Of a stretch of 64,000 nucleotides of DNA, positions 1 through 10,672 are shown one piece after another; within the stretch, counting starts at the first letter, position 1; every line of letters begins with the position of its first letter. Source of the DNA: Rhynchopus sp. YZ270_cl-10 (Eukaryota > Euglenozoa > Diplonemea > Diplonemida > Diplonemidae); NCBI GenBank assembly GCA_964035575.1, contig OZ037883.1:558001-622000 (forward strand), given 5' to 3'. The translations under genes were made by a program, and so were the position numbers. The notes under the pieces were generated by a model that did no database searches, was not told where the DNA came from, and was given only the letters and a program-made list of their open reading frames with translations.

Positions 1-334
1 GACAGGATGACGGCGTGATTGCCAATTTCGATGACAAACACAGACCAAAAACCCTGTTAAGTTTAGCACCTGACTGCGTTTTGCTTGACTACCTCCGTTG
101 TTCAAGCGCACGCATGTCACGGGATTACAATTTGTTGTGTTGGCGTTGCTTTTTTACAGGGTTACACAAGGAGAGCGACTATGCATTCTCAAAGCTAACC
201 TTTTTATTTTATTGTCACATCAACAGTCTCCCAAGAGGGCTTCGCAATTCATATGCTACATAAAATGTCACCTTGAAAGGATAGAATACTCGCAGGTGAC
301 TCCTTTCTTATTTGGAAAAGAAAAAGAAAAAGGT

Positions 335-432
335 TTTTTGAAAACTTGGTTGTATTAGTGTAGCCACCCTAGAGCAGTGCTGTAAGAATACGTATTCTTA
401 CAGCACTGCCCTAGAGTGTGCTCCACTATACA
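335..432 (+). repeat. H2 hairpin repeat interrupted by a palindrome
   Basis: The left half reads TTGAAAACTTGGTTGTATTA then GTGTAGCCACCC, and the right half ends GTGCTCCACT, as in the copies at 499 and 3068. A perfect palindrome sits where the other copies have only a short loop. Confidence 0.6.
374..409. repeat. Perfect 36-bp palindrome
   Basis: The arm GCAGTGCTGTAAGAATAC (374-391) is followed directly by its exact reverse complement (392-409), with no spacer. It could form a cruciform, or an 18-bp RNA hairpin if the loop opens at the centre. Confidence 0.85.
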
Positions 433-435
433 GGG

Positions 436-471
436 TTTTTGTAATAGTGTGGACACCCTATAGGCTCCACT
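436..471 (+). repeat. H2 hairpin repeat (short copy)
   Basis: TTGTAATAGTGTGGACACCC followed by TATAGGCTCCACT. It matches the AGTGTAGACACCC and CTCCACT parts of the family; these two parts can pair as a 7-bp stem with one mismatch. Confidence 0.5.
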
Positions 472-498
472 TTACATCGATAGTATTCACGATATTCT

Positions 499-537
499 TT
501 TGAAAACTTGGTTGTATTAGTGAGGATGAGCTCCACA
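499..537 (+). repeat. H2 hairpin repeat
   Basis: TTTTGAAAACTTGGTTGTAT then TAGTGAGGATGAGCTCCAC. Compared with the copy at 3068 the middle TAGACACCC is missing. Confidence 0.55.
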
Positions 538-620
538 ATTTATACCAAAGGAAGAGACGTTGACTCAACCCTTCAGAAACTAAACGAAACGGAAAAAACG
601 TCTGCACTTTAAAAAAACGA

Positions 621-660
621 AAAGTTTATGAACCTAAGTCTCTCATGCTTAGTAACCTTG
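621..660 (+). repeat. H1 hairpin repeat
   Basis: Core GAACCTAAG-family sequence with the stem halves CTAAGT and GCTTAG around a CTCTCAT loop, preceded by AAAGTTTAT. The first stem half carries a T giving a G-T wobble instead of the usual C-G pair. Confidence 0.6.
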
Positions 661-821
661 GAGAAAAAAAAAATAATCACGCGTGAAGGTGGCCTTACAG
701 ACTGTGGGAACTAACCTTGTATTTGAAAACAGCAAAAGAGAAGGAGAGGGGATAACAGAACAGATGATGAAACGGGTAGTAGGGGAGAGACGGAGGGGGG
801 GGGGGGGGGGGGGGGGAAAGA

Positions 822-870
822 GAAAAGTTTTAAAAGATGAACCTAAGCCTCGCGTAATGCTTAATCTCCT
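822..870 (+). repeat. H1 hairpin repeat (diverged)
   Basis: GAAAAGTTTTAAAAGATGAA then CCTAAGCCTCGCGTAATGCT. The 5' part is well kept; the loop is longer than usual and the 3' end is changed. Confidence 0.5.
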
Positions 871-1449
871 ACAAAAAAAGGAAGATGGGGTGAAAGGGGG
901 CGACTGTTAGAGTGGGGGGTCTATACTCCGGTTAAACCTGAATAAAGGGCAGGATTTTTTGGGCCTTTCACAATTCTTTTTATTTTGAAAATATTTATTA
1001 AATGTCTGCATTCAAAAATAAAATTTGTTCGTACATAAAAAGGGGGGAAAAAAAACTATTGTTTCGTAGGGATTGACCAAACAATTCTCCGCATCAAAAA
1101 AAAAATACAAACGTTGAAAGTGAAAAACGCTTCACCGTACACTGTACACCTGCCTTTGCAAAATCGAACCGCCTGATCAGGCACAACGGAATACGTGGCA
1201 TAGTCATCATATGATGGCTAATCATTACCAAATCTAGGACATTGCTAAAAATTTGTTTTGCTTTTTGTGCTTTTTTTTAAAAGACGCATTTGCTAAAATT
1301 TTGTTTTCTGCACAAATTGTGCTGGGGGTAGAGTAGGGGGTAGGGGATAGGGGGTGTTTTCTTGGCAGTCTCCGACACAATAAAACTTGACAAATATGAA
1401 TATCTCGTGCATGCATGCACCATCTTCCAAAGGGAACCCCACTCATAAT

Positions 1450-1488
1450 AGAGTTGATCGCACCAACGCCTCTGGGACGCAGGCACTG
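1450..1488 (+). repeat. H4 hairpin repeat
   Basis: AGAGTTGATCGCACCAACGC then CTCTGGGACGCAGGCACTG. It is close to the copy at 50209, where AGTGC and GCACT can pair around CGCC...GACG. Confidence 0.55.
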
Positions 1489-1594
1489 AAATCAAAAAAG
1501 GGAACGTAATAATCGCATTTTTTTTTTGGTTGAAGTTCATCGAAAATTTCTAGGGGGAGAGTCAGCATCACACAGCTTTCACCAAACAAAAAAA

Positions 1595-1640
1595 GAAAAG
1601 TTTATAAGATGAACCTAAGCCTCTCGTGCTTAGTCACCTT
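1595..1640 (+). repeat. H1 hairpin repeat (reference copy)
   Basis: GAAAAGTTTATAAGATGAAC then CTAAGCCTCTCGTGCTTAG and TCACCTT. CTAAGC and GCTTAG form a perfect 6-bp stem with the loop CTCTCGT. A-rich tracts flank it on both sides. It lies just downstream of the acyltransferase gene and in antisense to it. Confidence 0.7.
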
Positions 1641-1730
1641 GGATCAAAAAAAAATAGCGAAGCTGTAGGGCGCCTCTGTAACGTGACATTTAAAACAAAA
1701 AACAAAAGTGAATGGAAGAAATTTTTTTTC

Positions 1731-2888
1731 TTAGTCCCGCTTCTTATCATCGGCCACTGTCGAGAGAATGACTTTGTCCATATCCCCACGGTGGATCACC
1801 GCGACCCCAAAACACACCAAGAGCACCACGAGACCAGGCCTGTAGAGGGATGTGTACAAAAGAAATGAAACTACAACTACATACCATGTTGTGAGCTCCC
1901 ACACGAGGATAAGCATCGTCAGGACCCAGTAGATGACGCACGCTGCCCGCGTTGTGGGGCGGGTGGCTGTCGGTGCAAGGGGATACGCAGCTTTGTTGCC
2001 GTCTTTGTAGAACTTCTCGATGACAGTGTTCTTGGCGATGAACTCCTCACGCAATGCTTTGCCGAAGGCGGCCTCCGTCTGCGGGGTATCATCGATGGAC
2101 GCACGCTTGAAGTGGACGTGAACCTGCTTGGGCATACGCCCCTTGAGGATGGACATCTCATTAGGACGCTCCCCCACTGCAAAGTCTGTGTACGTCATGG
2201 TCACAGTGAAGACAGAGTCCAACTCCTTCCGGAGGTTCTCCAAGAGAAACCACGTACCCGCCGTCTTCGGATACAAGACGTGGTCTAGAGTTGGGTGGCC
2301 ATTTGCCTTTGCAAAATCCTGAGCCTTCACGACATTGCGGGCGCTAAGGTCGGTGCCTTCAGGGAAGATGAGGAAGGAGCCGCCCCCATCGTGCTCTTTG
2401 TAGTATTTGCAGTAACCCCTCAGGTTGATTTGGTCCTTCGCCCAGTCGCGGGATAGGAAGATGAACCTGAAGGTGGACATCGCCCAGCCGAAGAGCGGGA
2501 GGTGCTGCAGGTCTTTCTTGAGGATGATGCGCAGTGCGCGCAGTGGCTGTCCTGGGCATTGGACCAGGATGCCCCACAGCATCATCCAGTCGATGCGGGT
2601 CCGATGGTTGGAGAGGTACAGAATGCGTTCGCCTGCGCGCGGTACGTCGCCATGCAGGTTGAACGTCACCCCACCAAAGGTGGACAGCAGAAACACAGTG
2701 AACCCAAACCACTGCTCCTTCACCGTGTCCACCCAGAGGTGGTAGTAGGTGCGTGCCGTCGGGCTGTTCACAAAAAGCAGTGGAAACCCGAGAGGCACCA
2801 GAACAACCGAACCCAACACTGCCCCCCACACCAACCCCCCTAGCATTATCACACCCTTCACATAACCCAGCACGGTGTCCAAACCCAT
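1731..2888 (-). CDS. Lysocardiolipin/AGPAT-type acyltransferase
   Basis: Membrane-bound acyltransferase predicted to move an acyl chain from acyl-CoA to a lysophospholipid. The 385-residue protein starts MGLDTVLGYVKG; this ATG is chosen because the hydrophobic N-terminal segment follows at once, while the upstream reading frame is low-complexity. Acyltransferase block I is NHRTRIDW (His95, Asp100), and block III is IFPEGTDL near residue 175. The order and wording (GWAMSTFRFIFL, DHVLYPKTAGTWF) match the LCLAT1/AGPAT5 branch rather than the soluble PlsC type. Hydrophobic segments lie at about residues 8-40 and at the C terminus (two segments). The lysolipid acceptor cannot be read from sequence. 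An A-rich leader and, further upstream, a pyrimidine-rich tract ending ATTTAGCACAG precede the start. Confidence 0.88.
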   Translation of the reverse strand: MGLDTVLGYVKGVIMLGGLVWGAVLGSVVLVPLGFPLLFVNSPTARTYYHLWVDTVKEQWFGFTVFLLSTFGGVTFNLHGDVPRAGERILYLSNHRTRIDWMMLWGILVQCPGQPLRALRIILKKDLQHLPLFGWAMSTFRFIFLSRDWAKDQINLRGYCKYYKEHDGGGSFLIFPEGTDLSARNVVKAQDFAKANGHPTLDHVLYPKTAGTWFLLENLRKELDSVFTVTMTYTDFAVGERPNEMSILKGRMPKQVHVHFKRASIDDTPQTEAAFGKALREEFIAKNTVIEKFYKDGNKAAYPLAPTATRPTTRAACVIYWVLTMLILVWELTTWYVVVVSFLLYTSLYRPGLVVLLVCFGVAVIHRGDMDKVILSTVADDKKRD

Positions 2889-3286
2889 TTTTTTTTTTTT
2901 TGCTTTGTCTCCTGTGCTAAATATTGAGAGAGAGGGGGAGAGGGGAGAAAGGGAAGAAGAAAGGCAGACGCTTTTTTTTGAGAAAAATATCACTTCTAAA
3001 TAATGGGGGTGAGGGGGGAGGTGGCCCCCTCCCGCAGTGAGTACCACGGGGTGGAATTTTCTTTTCTTTTGAAAACTTGGTTGTATTAGTGTAGACACCC
3101 GAGGATGAACTCCACTTTTTATTTCTTTTTTTTTTGGGGGGGAGAACTACAAAAAAGCCAACGAAGACTCGCACACACCCTTACGGGCAATGCTTCGCTC
3201 TTAGGCTGTCCACACCTGCTTTCAACACGCCTTACATTGCCTCTATTCTGTCTCTTCTGTCACTCTCGTGCACTCTCTCTCTCTCT
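2889..3286. other. Intergenic spacer with pyrimidine tract
   Basis: Read in gene direction it contains a CT-rich tract ending ATTTAGCACAG about 20-30 nt before the acyltransferase start (around 2910-2960). This looks like a 3' splice acceptor, for a 5' untranslated intron or a trans-spliced leader. An H2 repeat lies at 3068-3115. CT-rich runs precede the next gene's end. Confidence 0.5.
3068..3115 (+). repeat. H2 hairpin repeat (reference copy)
   Basis: TTTTGAAAACTTGGTTGTAT then TAGTGTAGACACCCGAGGAT and GAACTCCACT. AGTGTAG and CTCCACT can form a 7-bp stem with one mismatch. Confidence 0.65.
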
Positions 3287-6200
3287 CTACCTGGGCGGGT
3301 TCACGAAGAGGGTTGGCTTCCTTCGGACGGGTGGTGGAGGGATGCGATGCAAGCGTGGTTGTGGTGGTGGTTGCTGCACCTGTGCCTGCACCTGCAGTGC
3401 AGGGGGGTAGCTAGGCTGCGGGTGAGCCAGAGGAAGCTGCTGTCCGGTGCCCGCCATATGCGGTACCTGGCCTTGGTACGTCGCCACCGGCAAAGCAGGG
3501 AGCATCGTCTGCATAGGCTGCTGTGGTGCGTACCCTGCTGGGGGCTGCTGCTGCAGCTGCTGCTGTGCATACCCACCTCCTCCCCCTTGCCCGTACCCGC
3601 CCTGCAGATAAGGTTGAGGAAGCGACTGACCTCCTGCATAGGCACCATTTGCATAACCGTTTTGCGGATAATTTGTCTGCTGCGGCTGCGGCTGCGGTTG
3701 TTGATGCTGATGCTGATGTTGATGCTGATGGTCACCTTGGAGACCATGTACGGTCTGCCCCGAATGGTTGGAATGCATTGGGTTCGAATAGAGCTCTGTG
3801 TGCGGTGCGTTGCTGTGCATGCTTTGCTGATAGGGTGGCAGCGACGTTGAGCATGATGCAAACGGCACAGACTGCGGCGCAAAGGGTGTCGGTGCAGCGA
3901 CCTGCTGCGGGAGACGCGCCCCCATCTGGAAGGTGTTCTGCTGGCGCTCGGTGTCGGGGTTGCTGAAGGCGTGGCACTCCCGCGGGTCGTGCGCACCACC
4001 GCATTTGTAACACTTCTTGAAGCCAAGCCTTTTGTACGGTGTGTCCTCTCCTACCTGCGACGACTGCGACTGCCGCGATGGGTTCATGCAGTCGCGCGCG
4101 AGGTGGCCGTACTGACTGCACTTCATGCACCGTCCACTCCCCGAAGAGGGTGTCGACTGCACCTGGTGTGTCGTCTGCGGGGTTGGGATAGGTGCTGGCA
4201 GCTCTGCAATGGGCGTTGCGGGGATGTCCTGCTGCACCCCACCAGGAACGCACGGACGGAAGACTGTCTGGCTCGCATCGACGTCGTCTTCGGAGGAGTC
4301 CTCCTCACTCTCCTCCTCCTCATCGTCCATCCCAAGCTCGTGCGCAGACAGCGCATCGTCGCTGGAGTCCTGGTCCAGGTCGACAATGCGCTGCACCGCG
4401 TCGTCGCCTATGTACTTCTTGACATGCGGGTCTGCCATCATCCTCTTCAATCTGAGAAGGTATATTGGTTAAGTTGCGAAGGGAAGTGGGGGTAGTAATA
4501 TGCCATACCTCCCTCTTGGAGACCCGCTCTTCGTGTCTGCTTGGGTGATGGGGATGTGCTGTGGCGTTGTGGGCTCGCTGGTCTGTTGTGAGGAATGGTA
4601 AATGGTTAATGAGGTGAAAAAAAAACTTGACTTGAAATACAACAGCCCGCTCGTGACAGTGTACCTTGGTACATGACCGGGTGTACTGGGGTGGACTCCA
4701 ACCATGCAGTCCTACATCCATTTCGTGGTTTACATCTGATATGTGCTACTCCCGCTTCCACTCATCAGCCAGATGAACGGGGATCATTGCGAAACACAGG
4801 GACAAAATGCGCAGATACCCCTTGTTTGAACATTGCTCCCGCTCACATACCTGCGTGTCCGACTCATTCACAACAAAGCTCAGATCTGAGTCGTCCGTAG
4901 CACTGTATGTGTCATCAGAGGACATATCGCTCCCCTCCTCATCACTGTCGTCGCCCTTACGCTTCCGTTTCCGTGCACGCACCTCCACCGCTGTATCGAG
5001 AAAGCGTTTTGCGGATCTCCGCATCTCCTCTCGTGTGGGTTTGGCCTTCTTTGCTTTCCTCTTCTTCACCTTTTTCGCTTTCCCTTCTCCACTGTTCGTC
5101 GACAGCCCTGGGGAGAACGGCACGCTGGTAGTCTGGACCGTTGCCTCTGTTTGTGTAGTCAGCACGGTTGTCTTCCTCCGTTTGCGTCGAGGTGGTACGG
5201 CTGTCTGTATCTGCGGCGGCGGGGGTGCAAGCATCGGTGACGCCATTGCAGGCGATGCCGCAAAGAGCTTTGACGGCGATGGAGACGGTGTGCTTACAAC
5301 GTTCAGCGTGGCTGTGGCCGGGGCCTCTACAACCGTGACGGTCTGCTCTGCTTGCACCTCAACGGAGGGGGTGATCTGAATGGACTCTGTGTTCTCCGCA
5401 TTGGGCGCCATCGACGTAACTAGATCCGTCCCTGACGAGGCGACGGAGCTTGCATGGGTCACCCCTACCGCCATCGGCGTGGGTCCATCCGACTGACTGC
5501 TCAGCGTCAAAAGGTTTTCCGTCGTCAAAGGCACAGAACCCTCTTCAGGCGCATTCCTCTCGCACAACGACATCACCTCCCGCCACCCACCCAACGATGC
5601 CTGCGGTGCAGACGCCTTCTCGCTGTACACCCTCCGCGGACTGTCTTCTTCCGAGGAGGAGTACAGACGGTGCACACCCAGGGAGGAGGACGCCGAGGAG
5701 GCGGCATCCGACGCATTGTCGACGTCGTGCTGTGCCGGTGTGTACCCCTTCACTGCCATGACGCATTGGCTGCGCTGGGAAGCAACCGGTGGGGTCGCTG
5801 GGGATGCCGGTGGGGTAGCTTCTCGTGGAGGAGGAGGGGGGAAAGGGTCCACCACAGAGTAGGGTGTTGGGGCAGAGTCTGCAGGAGGTGGTGGTGGTGG
5901 TGGTGTTCGCCTCTGAGAGAGCGTCATGGGTGCGATGACGCTGTAGTCGTTGTCAAAGGTGGGCTCCTGCGGGGAGGCGTGTGGAAGTTGTTCAGGAACG
6001 TCGTCAGGTGGCGACCCAAGTGTAACGGGGAACGCGCTCTGCTGTGTGTGTGGGTTGGTGGAAGCGAGGCGGGGTTGTGGTGTGTGGTGCGGCTCGTTTG
6101 ATGCTGCAGGGAGCGGGATGTCTTGCAGGGTGTGTCGTGCGGGGAGGGATGCGCTGGCAGTGGCAGTGGGAAAGAGAGCGTGTGGTTCTTGCATGACGCT

Positions 6201-9200
6201 GGCTAGTAGAGGGGCCTGCTGTGGTGTCTGGTGCTCGTTTGGGTATGGTAGTGTAATGTCTTGCAAAGTCTGGTCATACACTGGCATGCCGCTGGTCTCG
6301 TTTGAAAACGGGACAGGAAGTGGGATGTCTTGTAAGGTCTGGCGTTCGGGAAGGGACACATTGACAGCAGGAAAAACAGCTTGTGGTTCTTGCTTCACGC
6401 TGGCTGGCAGAGGGACTGTCTGGTGCACGTTGGAATATGACACAGGAAGCGGAATGTCTTGCAAGGTTTGGCGCTCGGGCAGTGTGTCATATGCTGGCAT
6501 GCCGCTGGTCTCATTTGAATACGGGACAGGGAGTGGAATGTCTTGTAAGGTCTGGCGTTCGGGAAGGGACACACTGACAGCAGGAAAAACAGCATGTGGT
6601 TCTTGCTTCACGCTGGCTGGCAGAGGGACGGCCTGCTGGGGTGTCTGGTGCACGTTGGAATATGACACAGGAAGCGGAATGTCTTGCAAGGTTTGACGCT
6701 CTGGCAGTGTGTCATACACTGGCATGCCGCTGGTCTCATTTGAATACGGGACAGGGAGTGGGATGTCTTGTAAGGTCTGGCGTTCGGGAAGGGACGTAAT
6801 TGTGCTGGGGAAGTTCTGTGGTTCTTGCTTCACGCTGGCTGGCAGAGGGACGGCCTGCGGGAGTGAGGGCGGGCAGAAGGGGACAGGCTTCCTGCGCTTT
6901 GGGGCAGCCACGACGGGTGTGGTCTCATCAGGCACTTGCTGTACGTGCTTCGACAGCGGCAGCAGGGGCTCTAGGGATGCGACAGGCGGGAGTGACAGGT
7001 TGCCGCCGTTGTAGATACCGCACGCCACAGGCAGCGAGGGCTTCTCCTCGCTCGGCAACTGCTGAGGCGACGCCGATACCGGCTGCACCGCTACCTCCCC
7101 CACTTGATCCTCCACACACGGCAGCGCACTGTTCCTTTCATCACAGGTGTGACACACAACATGCGCAGGCACATTCGTTGCGGTACAGAACTGACACTGC
7201 CACGGCTTTGGCGACCCTGGTGGTGACCTGCGCACTGGCGACCCTGCCTTCCTTGCACTCCCCTTCGCCTTCCCTTTGGACTTTTCCTTTTTCCCTTTGG
7301 GCTCGGGCTTTTTGTATCCACTGGCAGCAGGGTTCTCCGGGTGCACTTCGTTCACATCTATGTTCAGAAAGTTTGTCTGCGGGGCTGCCACTGGCCCTGC
7401 CTTCTTCGGAGGCGACAACGCCACACCACCCAGGTAATACGTACCGTTGTGCCGTTCGCAGTTTGGCGCAGGGTCGAGCGCTGGGGCGTCACCCATGACC
7501 ACCTCATCGTCCTCCACCTCCTCGATCTCATCCTTGGGCTGGCTCTCGATCGGCACCAGGTATGGTGCCTGCGAGGGGCGTGTCTCGTCGACCACCACCT
7601 CTAACACCTCCCTCTGGATCTGCAGTGCTGGGGGTGTGCATAGTGGGGTAGTCTCCTTCTCCTTCTCCTTCTCCCTCTCCACCTCCTCCAGTCGTCGCCG
7701 CTTACACTCCACCTCCTCCTGCTCAGCCCGCCGCTTCCTCCTTTTCACCACATCCCGCATCACGCTGAGCAGACTCCGATCCGGCACCTCCACTTCCACC
7801 TCCCAGGACAATCCTGCTAACAAGGCGGCCCCTCTCCCTGGACCTGATGCGTTGAGGTCTAGCAGTTGCGCGGACTGCGCTAGGCCTACCAACGTCGGAA
7901 AGGCGGGGCGCTGTGTACGGAGCAGCCCCAATGCACGCGAGGTGCGTTCTGAGCGGGAGTTGGTAGGTTTGGTCATGGTGTGCGGGTCGCGTTGGGGGAT
8001 GTGGTTCAGGGTGATGGGTGTGTCCGGTGGGGCGGTAAGGGAGACAGCATCCAGGGCAGATGGTTTCAAAGAGTAAAGAGCCTGCATGCGTTCGTACTCC
8101 CACTCTGTACTGAGGTACGCCGTCTGCACATTCGCCGCAAGCCCTGCAAGACGGTCCAACACACACAACACACTTTCCTTCATCTCAGGAATATCGTACA
8201 CAAGGTTCAACAAAGTGTCCACATCCGAAAAAGCTGACCCAGGAACAGACAGAACCGACGCGTGCACATCGGCTAGCAGCTGCCCAAGCCCCCCCGCGCT
8301 CACTACCAGCACACTAATCTTATCTGTCAAGAAGGACTCTATCAGCTTCTCTCTGTCCTGCCTGGTGCGTGCCCCCACCGTTGCAGAGGACTTCCGCATA
8401 TCGGGGTCGAATGTACCGATTCTGACAGTGCTTTTCGTACGAGCCCGTAGGATGTCTGCCATGTCTGCTGCAAAATTCCCAAAGGAAGTGACAACAATAC
8501 AGCGTCTCATCTGGCCTCTATTAAACGTAAAGTTCTCCGTCGCATCTGCGTAAAAATAGTTTTCAAGATACGACACCAAAGCTGTCACTTTTGGATGCTC
8601 TACGTTGTCGTTCATATAGGCACGAACATTTTCGAGGACAGCACGCAGTTCGATATTGGTCGTAAAATTTTTTCGAACAGCACTGCGTTTACCATGGCCA
8701 AACCCGCCATGCGATGTTGCGTTAAGATTCCGCATCACTTTGTTGTATGCCGAAACGAACGCCTTATAACCACTGCATGCTAAGGTTCTGAACAGTGTTT
8801 GCGCTTCTAGGAGAACATCGAATATGGTGACTGAGAGCATGGGGTTTGTGGAACGCTCCATTTCGTTAGCAAAGAGACCTGAGTAGAGGAGGTTAAACAT
8901 TGCCTCTTCACTGTTTTCGTTGAAAGTCTCATAACAGCCGTATGCCCGCAATGCGGTGACAATCGGAGCAGAAGCGCGGATCAGCCCTGACAACAAATTG
9001 CGAAGCTCCGCGCTAGTATCAACCCGGTTGACATCAGGACTCAACCACACCGCACTCCACCCCTCAATCGCGAGAGGTGACCAAATTTCCATTTCCAAAG
9101 CTGTCGCGACCTTGCGCACCTCCACCTCATTGTTCACACACCCCGACACCGCTGCATAAGGTATTGTCGCCCGCAAATTCTCACTCCCCTCCCCACGAAG

Positions 9201-9806
9201 CAACCCACACAGCCTCGAGAGAGGCATCTCTGGTGCCACGCAGGTCGCCTTCTTCTTCCCTTTCCTCGGCGGCGCAGAATGTACATTAAACTGCACCGGG
9301 TGGACAATACAGTTCACCAAAGAAGAGTCAATGAGAAGCGCGCCCAATCTACAACCAATAAGGTCCGCCGTCGCATCCACAGAGCTATCAGATTTTTTCG
9401 AAAGAGCGGTCAAAGCGGCAATCAGCGATCTAGCGGAGGTTATAATGACTTTGTGGCGGAGTGGTTTGTTTTGTGAGAGTTCGCGCCAAAAGGAAAGTCG
9501 TTTCCCATCAGATAAACTGCTAACATCGATGCAGTCAGCACCAGGGTCGATATTGGTTTGGTTTTTCCCAATGAGCCGTCCATAAAGGATTTGGGACATC
9601 ACCTCACTCCCAGACCCATCTGCGGTAAGCCACAGCACCACCGTTCTCGGAGAGGCAACGGACGCAAGGTATGCTGCCGTCAAACACATCAGGCGGTCCG
9701 CTCCTGCCCCCTCCGGGTGAAGCAGCATGCTTGGCTGCTTCGATAGAACCTGCCGTACGCATTGTACATGATACGCAGGAGGGGAAAGGTCTGCGCAGAT
9801 CAACAT
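3287..9806 (-). CDS. Helicase-like/RanBP2 zinc finger/CCHC protein, 3 exons
   Basis: I read three exons as one gene: 9806-4851, 4582-4509 and 4451-3287 (about 2064 residues). Donors are GTATGTGAG and GTATGG, acceptors are CACAACAG and TTCTCAG, and the phases (0 and 2) keep one frame throughout. The N-terminal third resembles the two lobes of SF2 helicases of the FANCM/Mph1/Hef kind (HPKVTALVSYLENYF near residue 400, DREKLIESF later). The Walker A position reads HPEGAGADR and lacks GKT, so ATPase activity is doubtful. Next come a Lys/Arg/Glu-rich coiled coil (about 690-720), a RanBP2 finger (WQCQFC...CHTC, about 870), seven TLQDI-containing repeats (about 980-1230), acidic and basic tails, and in exon 3 two CCHC knuckles (CMKCSQYGHLARDC, CYKCGGAHDPREC) before a Gln/His/Pro-rich end. 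It is probably a nuclear nucleic-acid-binding protein. An upstream exon cannot be excluded. Confidence 0.68.
4452..4508 (-). other. Intron 2 of the helicase-like gene
   Basis: 57 nt, starting GTATGGCAT after AGAGGGAG and ending CTTCTCAG. The split codon AG/A restores Arg, so the reading frame runs from SPRG into LKRMMADPHV. Confidence 0.7.
4583..4850 (-). other. Intron 1 of the helicase-like gene
   Basis: 268 nt, starting GTATGTGAGC after GACACGCAG and ending CTCACAACAG, phase 0. Most of it is a copy of the 175-bp dispersed repeat. Without splicing, the frame runs on for about 30 residues into repeat sequence that also occurs outside genes at 43.8 kb. Confidence 0.65.
4625..4800 (+). repeat. 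175-bp dispersed repeat, intronic copy
   Basis: It aligns along its whole length with 43672-43846 and in part with 10024-10131. It begins with the H3 motif (TTGAAATACAACAGCCCGCT then CGTGACAGTGTACC), goes on with GTACCTTGGTAC and ends near CAGATGAACGGGGATCATTG. Function unknown. Confidence 0.75.
6110..6860 (-). repeat. Tandem repeat encoding LPERQTLQDIPLP units
   Basis: Within the helicase-like gene, seven units share TLQDI(P/T)LP. They alternate with PLPASVKQEPQAVFP and SNETSGMPVYDT segments. Neighbouring units are nearly identical in DNA, which points to recent expansion. The units may be short linear binding motifs. Confidence 0.8.
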
Positions 9807-10023
9807 CAAGAAGTACCCTGCATTCACTCAAGGGGGGATGAGGGTGAACTGAATAAGGATAAGATGAATAAAAAGAACTGAAAGTCGAGGGGTATGGTGT
9901 AGGGTTCCCTCGGTCTTTTTGTCTGTTGAAAGGTAGTGTGTTAGATGAAGTGTGCAGTACAATAAAAAAGAATGGTTTATAAGATGAAACCTAAGAGGGT
10001 GCTACAAAAATGTATCGCGCTGT

Positions 10024-10131
10024 ACAAAGACCCCTCTCGTGACAGTGTATGGTGTGTGACCAGAACAGGGGGAGATGGAGCTGTAACCATGTCTAGACAT
10101 CCAGTTCGTGATTTGCGTCTGATGTGCCCTA
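10024..10131 (+). repeat. Partial 175-bp repeat at the duplication edge
   Basis: CCCCTCTCGTGACAGTGTAT followed by a diverged body that ends TTGCGTCTGATGTGCCCTAC. It lacks the last third of the element and abuts the segmental duplication. Confidence 0.6.
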
Positions 10132-10266
10132 CAGAATAAAGAGTAACCAAAAAGAGCTGTTTTGTTGTTTTGCTTGTTAATATGTCAGATGATAGAACAG
10201 CGAAGGTATGCCAAACAAACAGTAGCATATTCTGTTCTGTTCTAATTGTTTTGTGGGAATTGTTGT

Positions 10267-10313
10267 CGAAAACTTGTAGAATAGTGCAGACACACCCAAG
10301 GATGTGCTGCACT
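10267..10313 (+). repeat. H2 hairpin repeat (in copy 1)
   Basis: AAAACTTGTAGAATAGTGCA then GACACACCCAAGGATGTGCT and GCACT. AGTGCAG and GTGCACT-like halves can pair. The same copy occurs at 35282-35328 through the duplication. Confidence 0.55.
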
Positions 10314-10633
10314 AGAATAGGTTTGGTTCCGCTACGTTTTCAACACAGAGGAAGAAAACTTGATGCGTAGTTCTTATAAAAAGGGTTCAAATTCAATTGA
10401 AAGAGGTTTTCACGCAGGTCCTCCATTTGCTTCGCCAAAGAGGAAACTTCAGTGTGAAGCAAAGGCCCGCAAAACCAAACGTAAGCAAAAGGGAAGAAAA
10501 GAGAACAAACCTGGCAAAGGCTTCTTAAGCCCACCTGCCATGTGGTTGCACGAATAAAGATTGGTCGAAAGTGGAACACGGCACCAACGCGCACATGCAG
10601 TTACCCCAATACAACCAATGAATCAATAAAAAA

Positions 10634-10672
10634 CAGTTGGAAGTGCAAACGCCTCTGCAGACGCAAACACAG
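10634..10672 (+). repeat. H4 hairpin repeat (in copy 1)
   Basis: TTGGAAGTGCAAACGCCTCT then GCAGACGCAAACACAG, nearly palindromic around CTGCAG. Repeated at 35649-35687 by the duplication. Confidence 0.55.

Larger units (their letters stand above)
1..1730. other. Gene-free stretch with hairpin repeats
   Basis: No credible coding region is seen on either strand. The stretch holds three copies of the TTGGTTGTATTAGTG hairpin repeat (one carrying a long perfect palindrome), three copies of the CTAAGC/GCTTAG hairpin repeat, one AGTGC/GCACT repeat and a run of about 22 G at 795-816. It lies downstream of the acyltransferase gene, so it should include that gene's 3' untranslated region. Confidence 0.6.

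Noticed and set aside
10340-10594. 84-residue frame identical in both duplicates (35355-35609)
   Set aside because: The whole 5.4-kb block is copied, so identity gives no evidence of coding. It has no start context, domain or codon signature.
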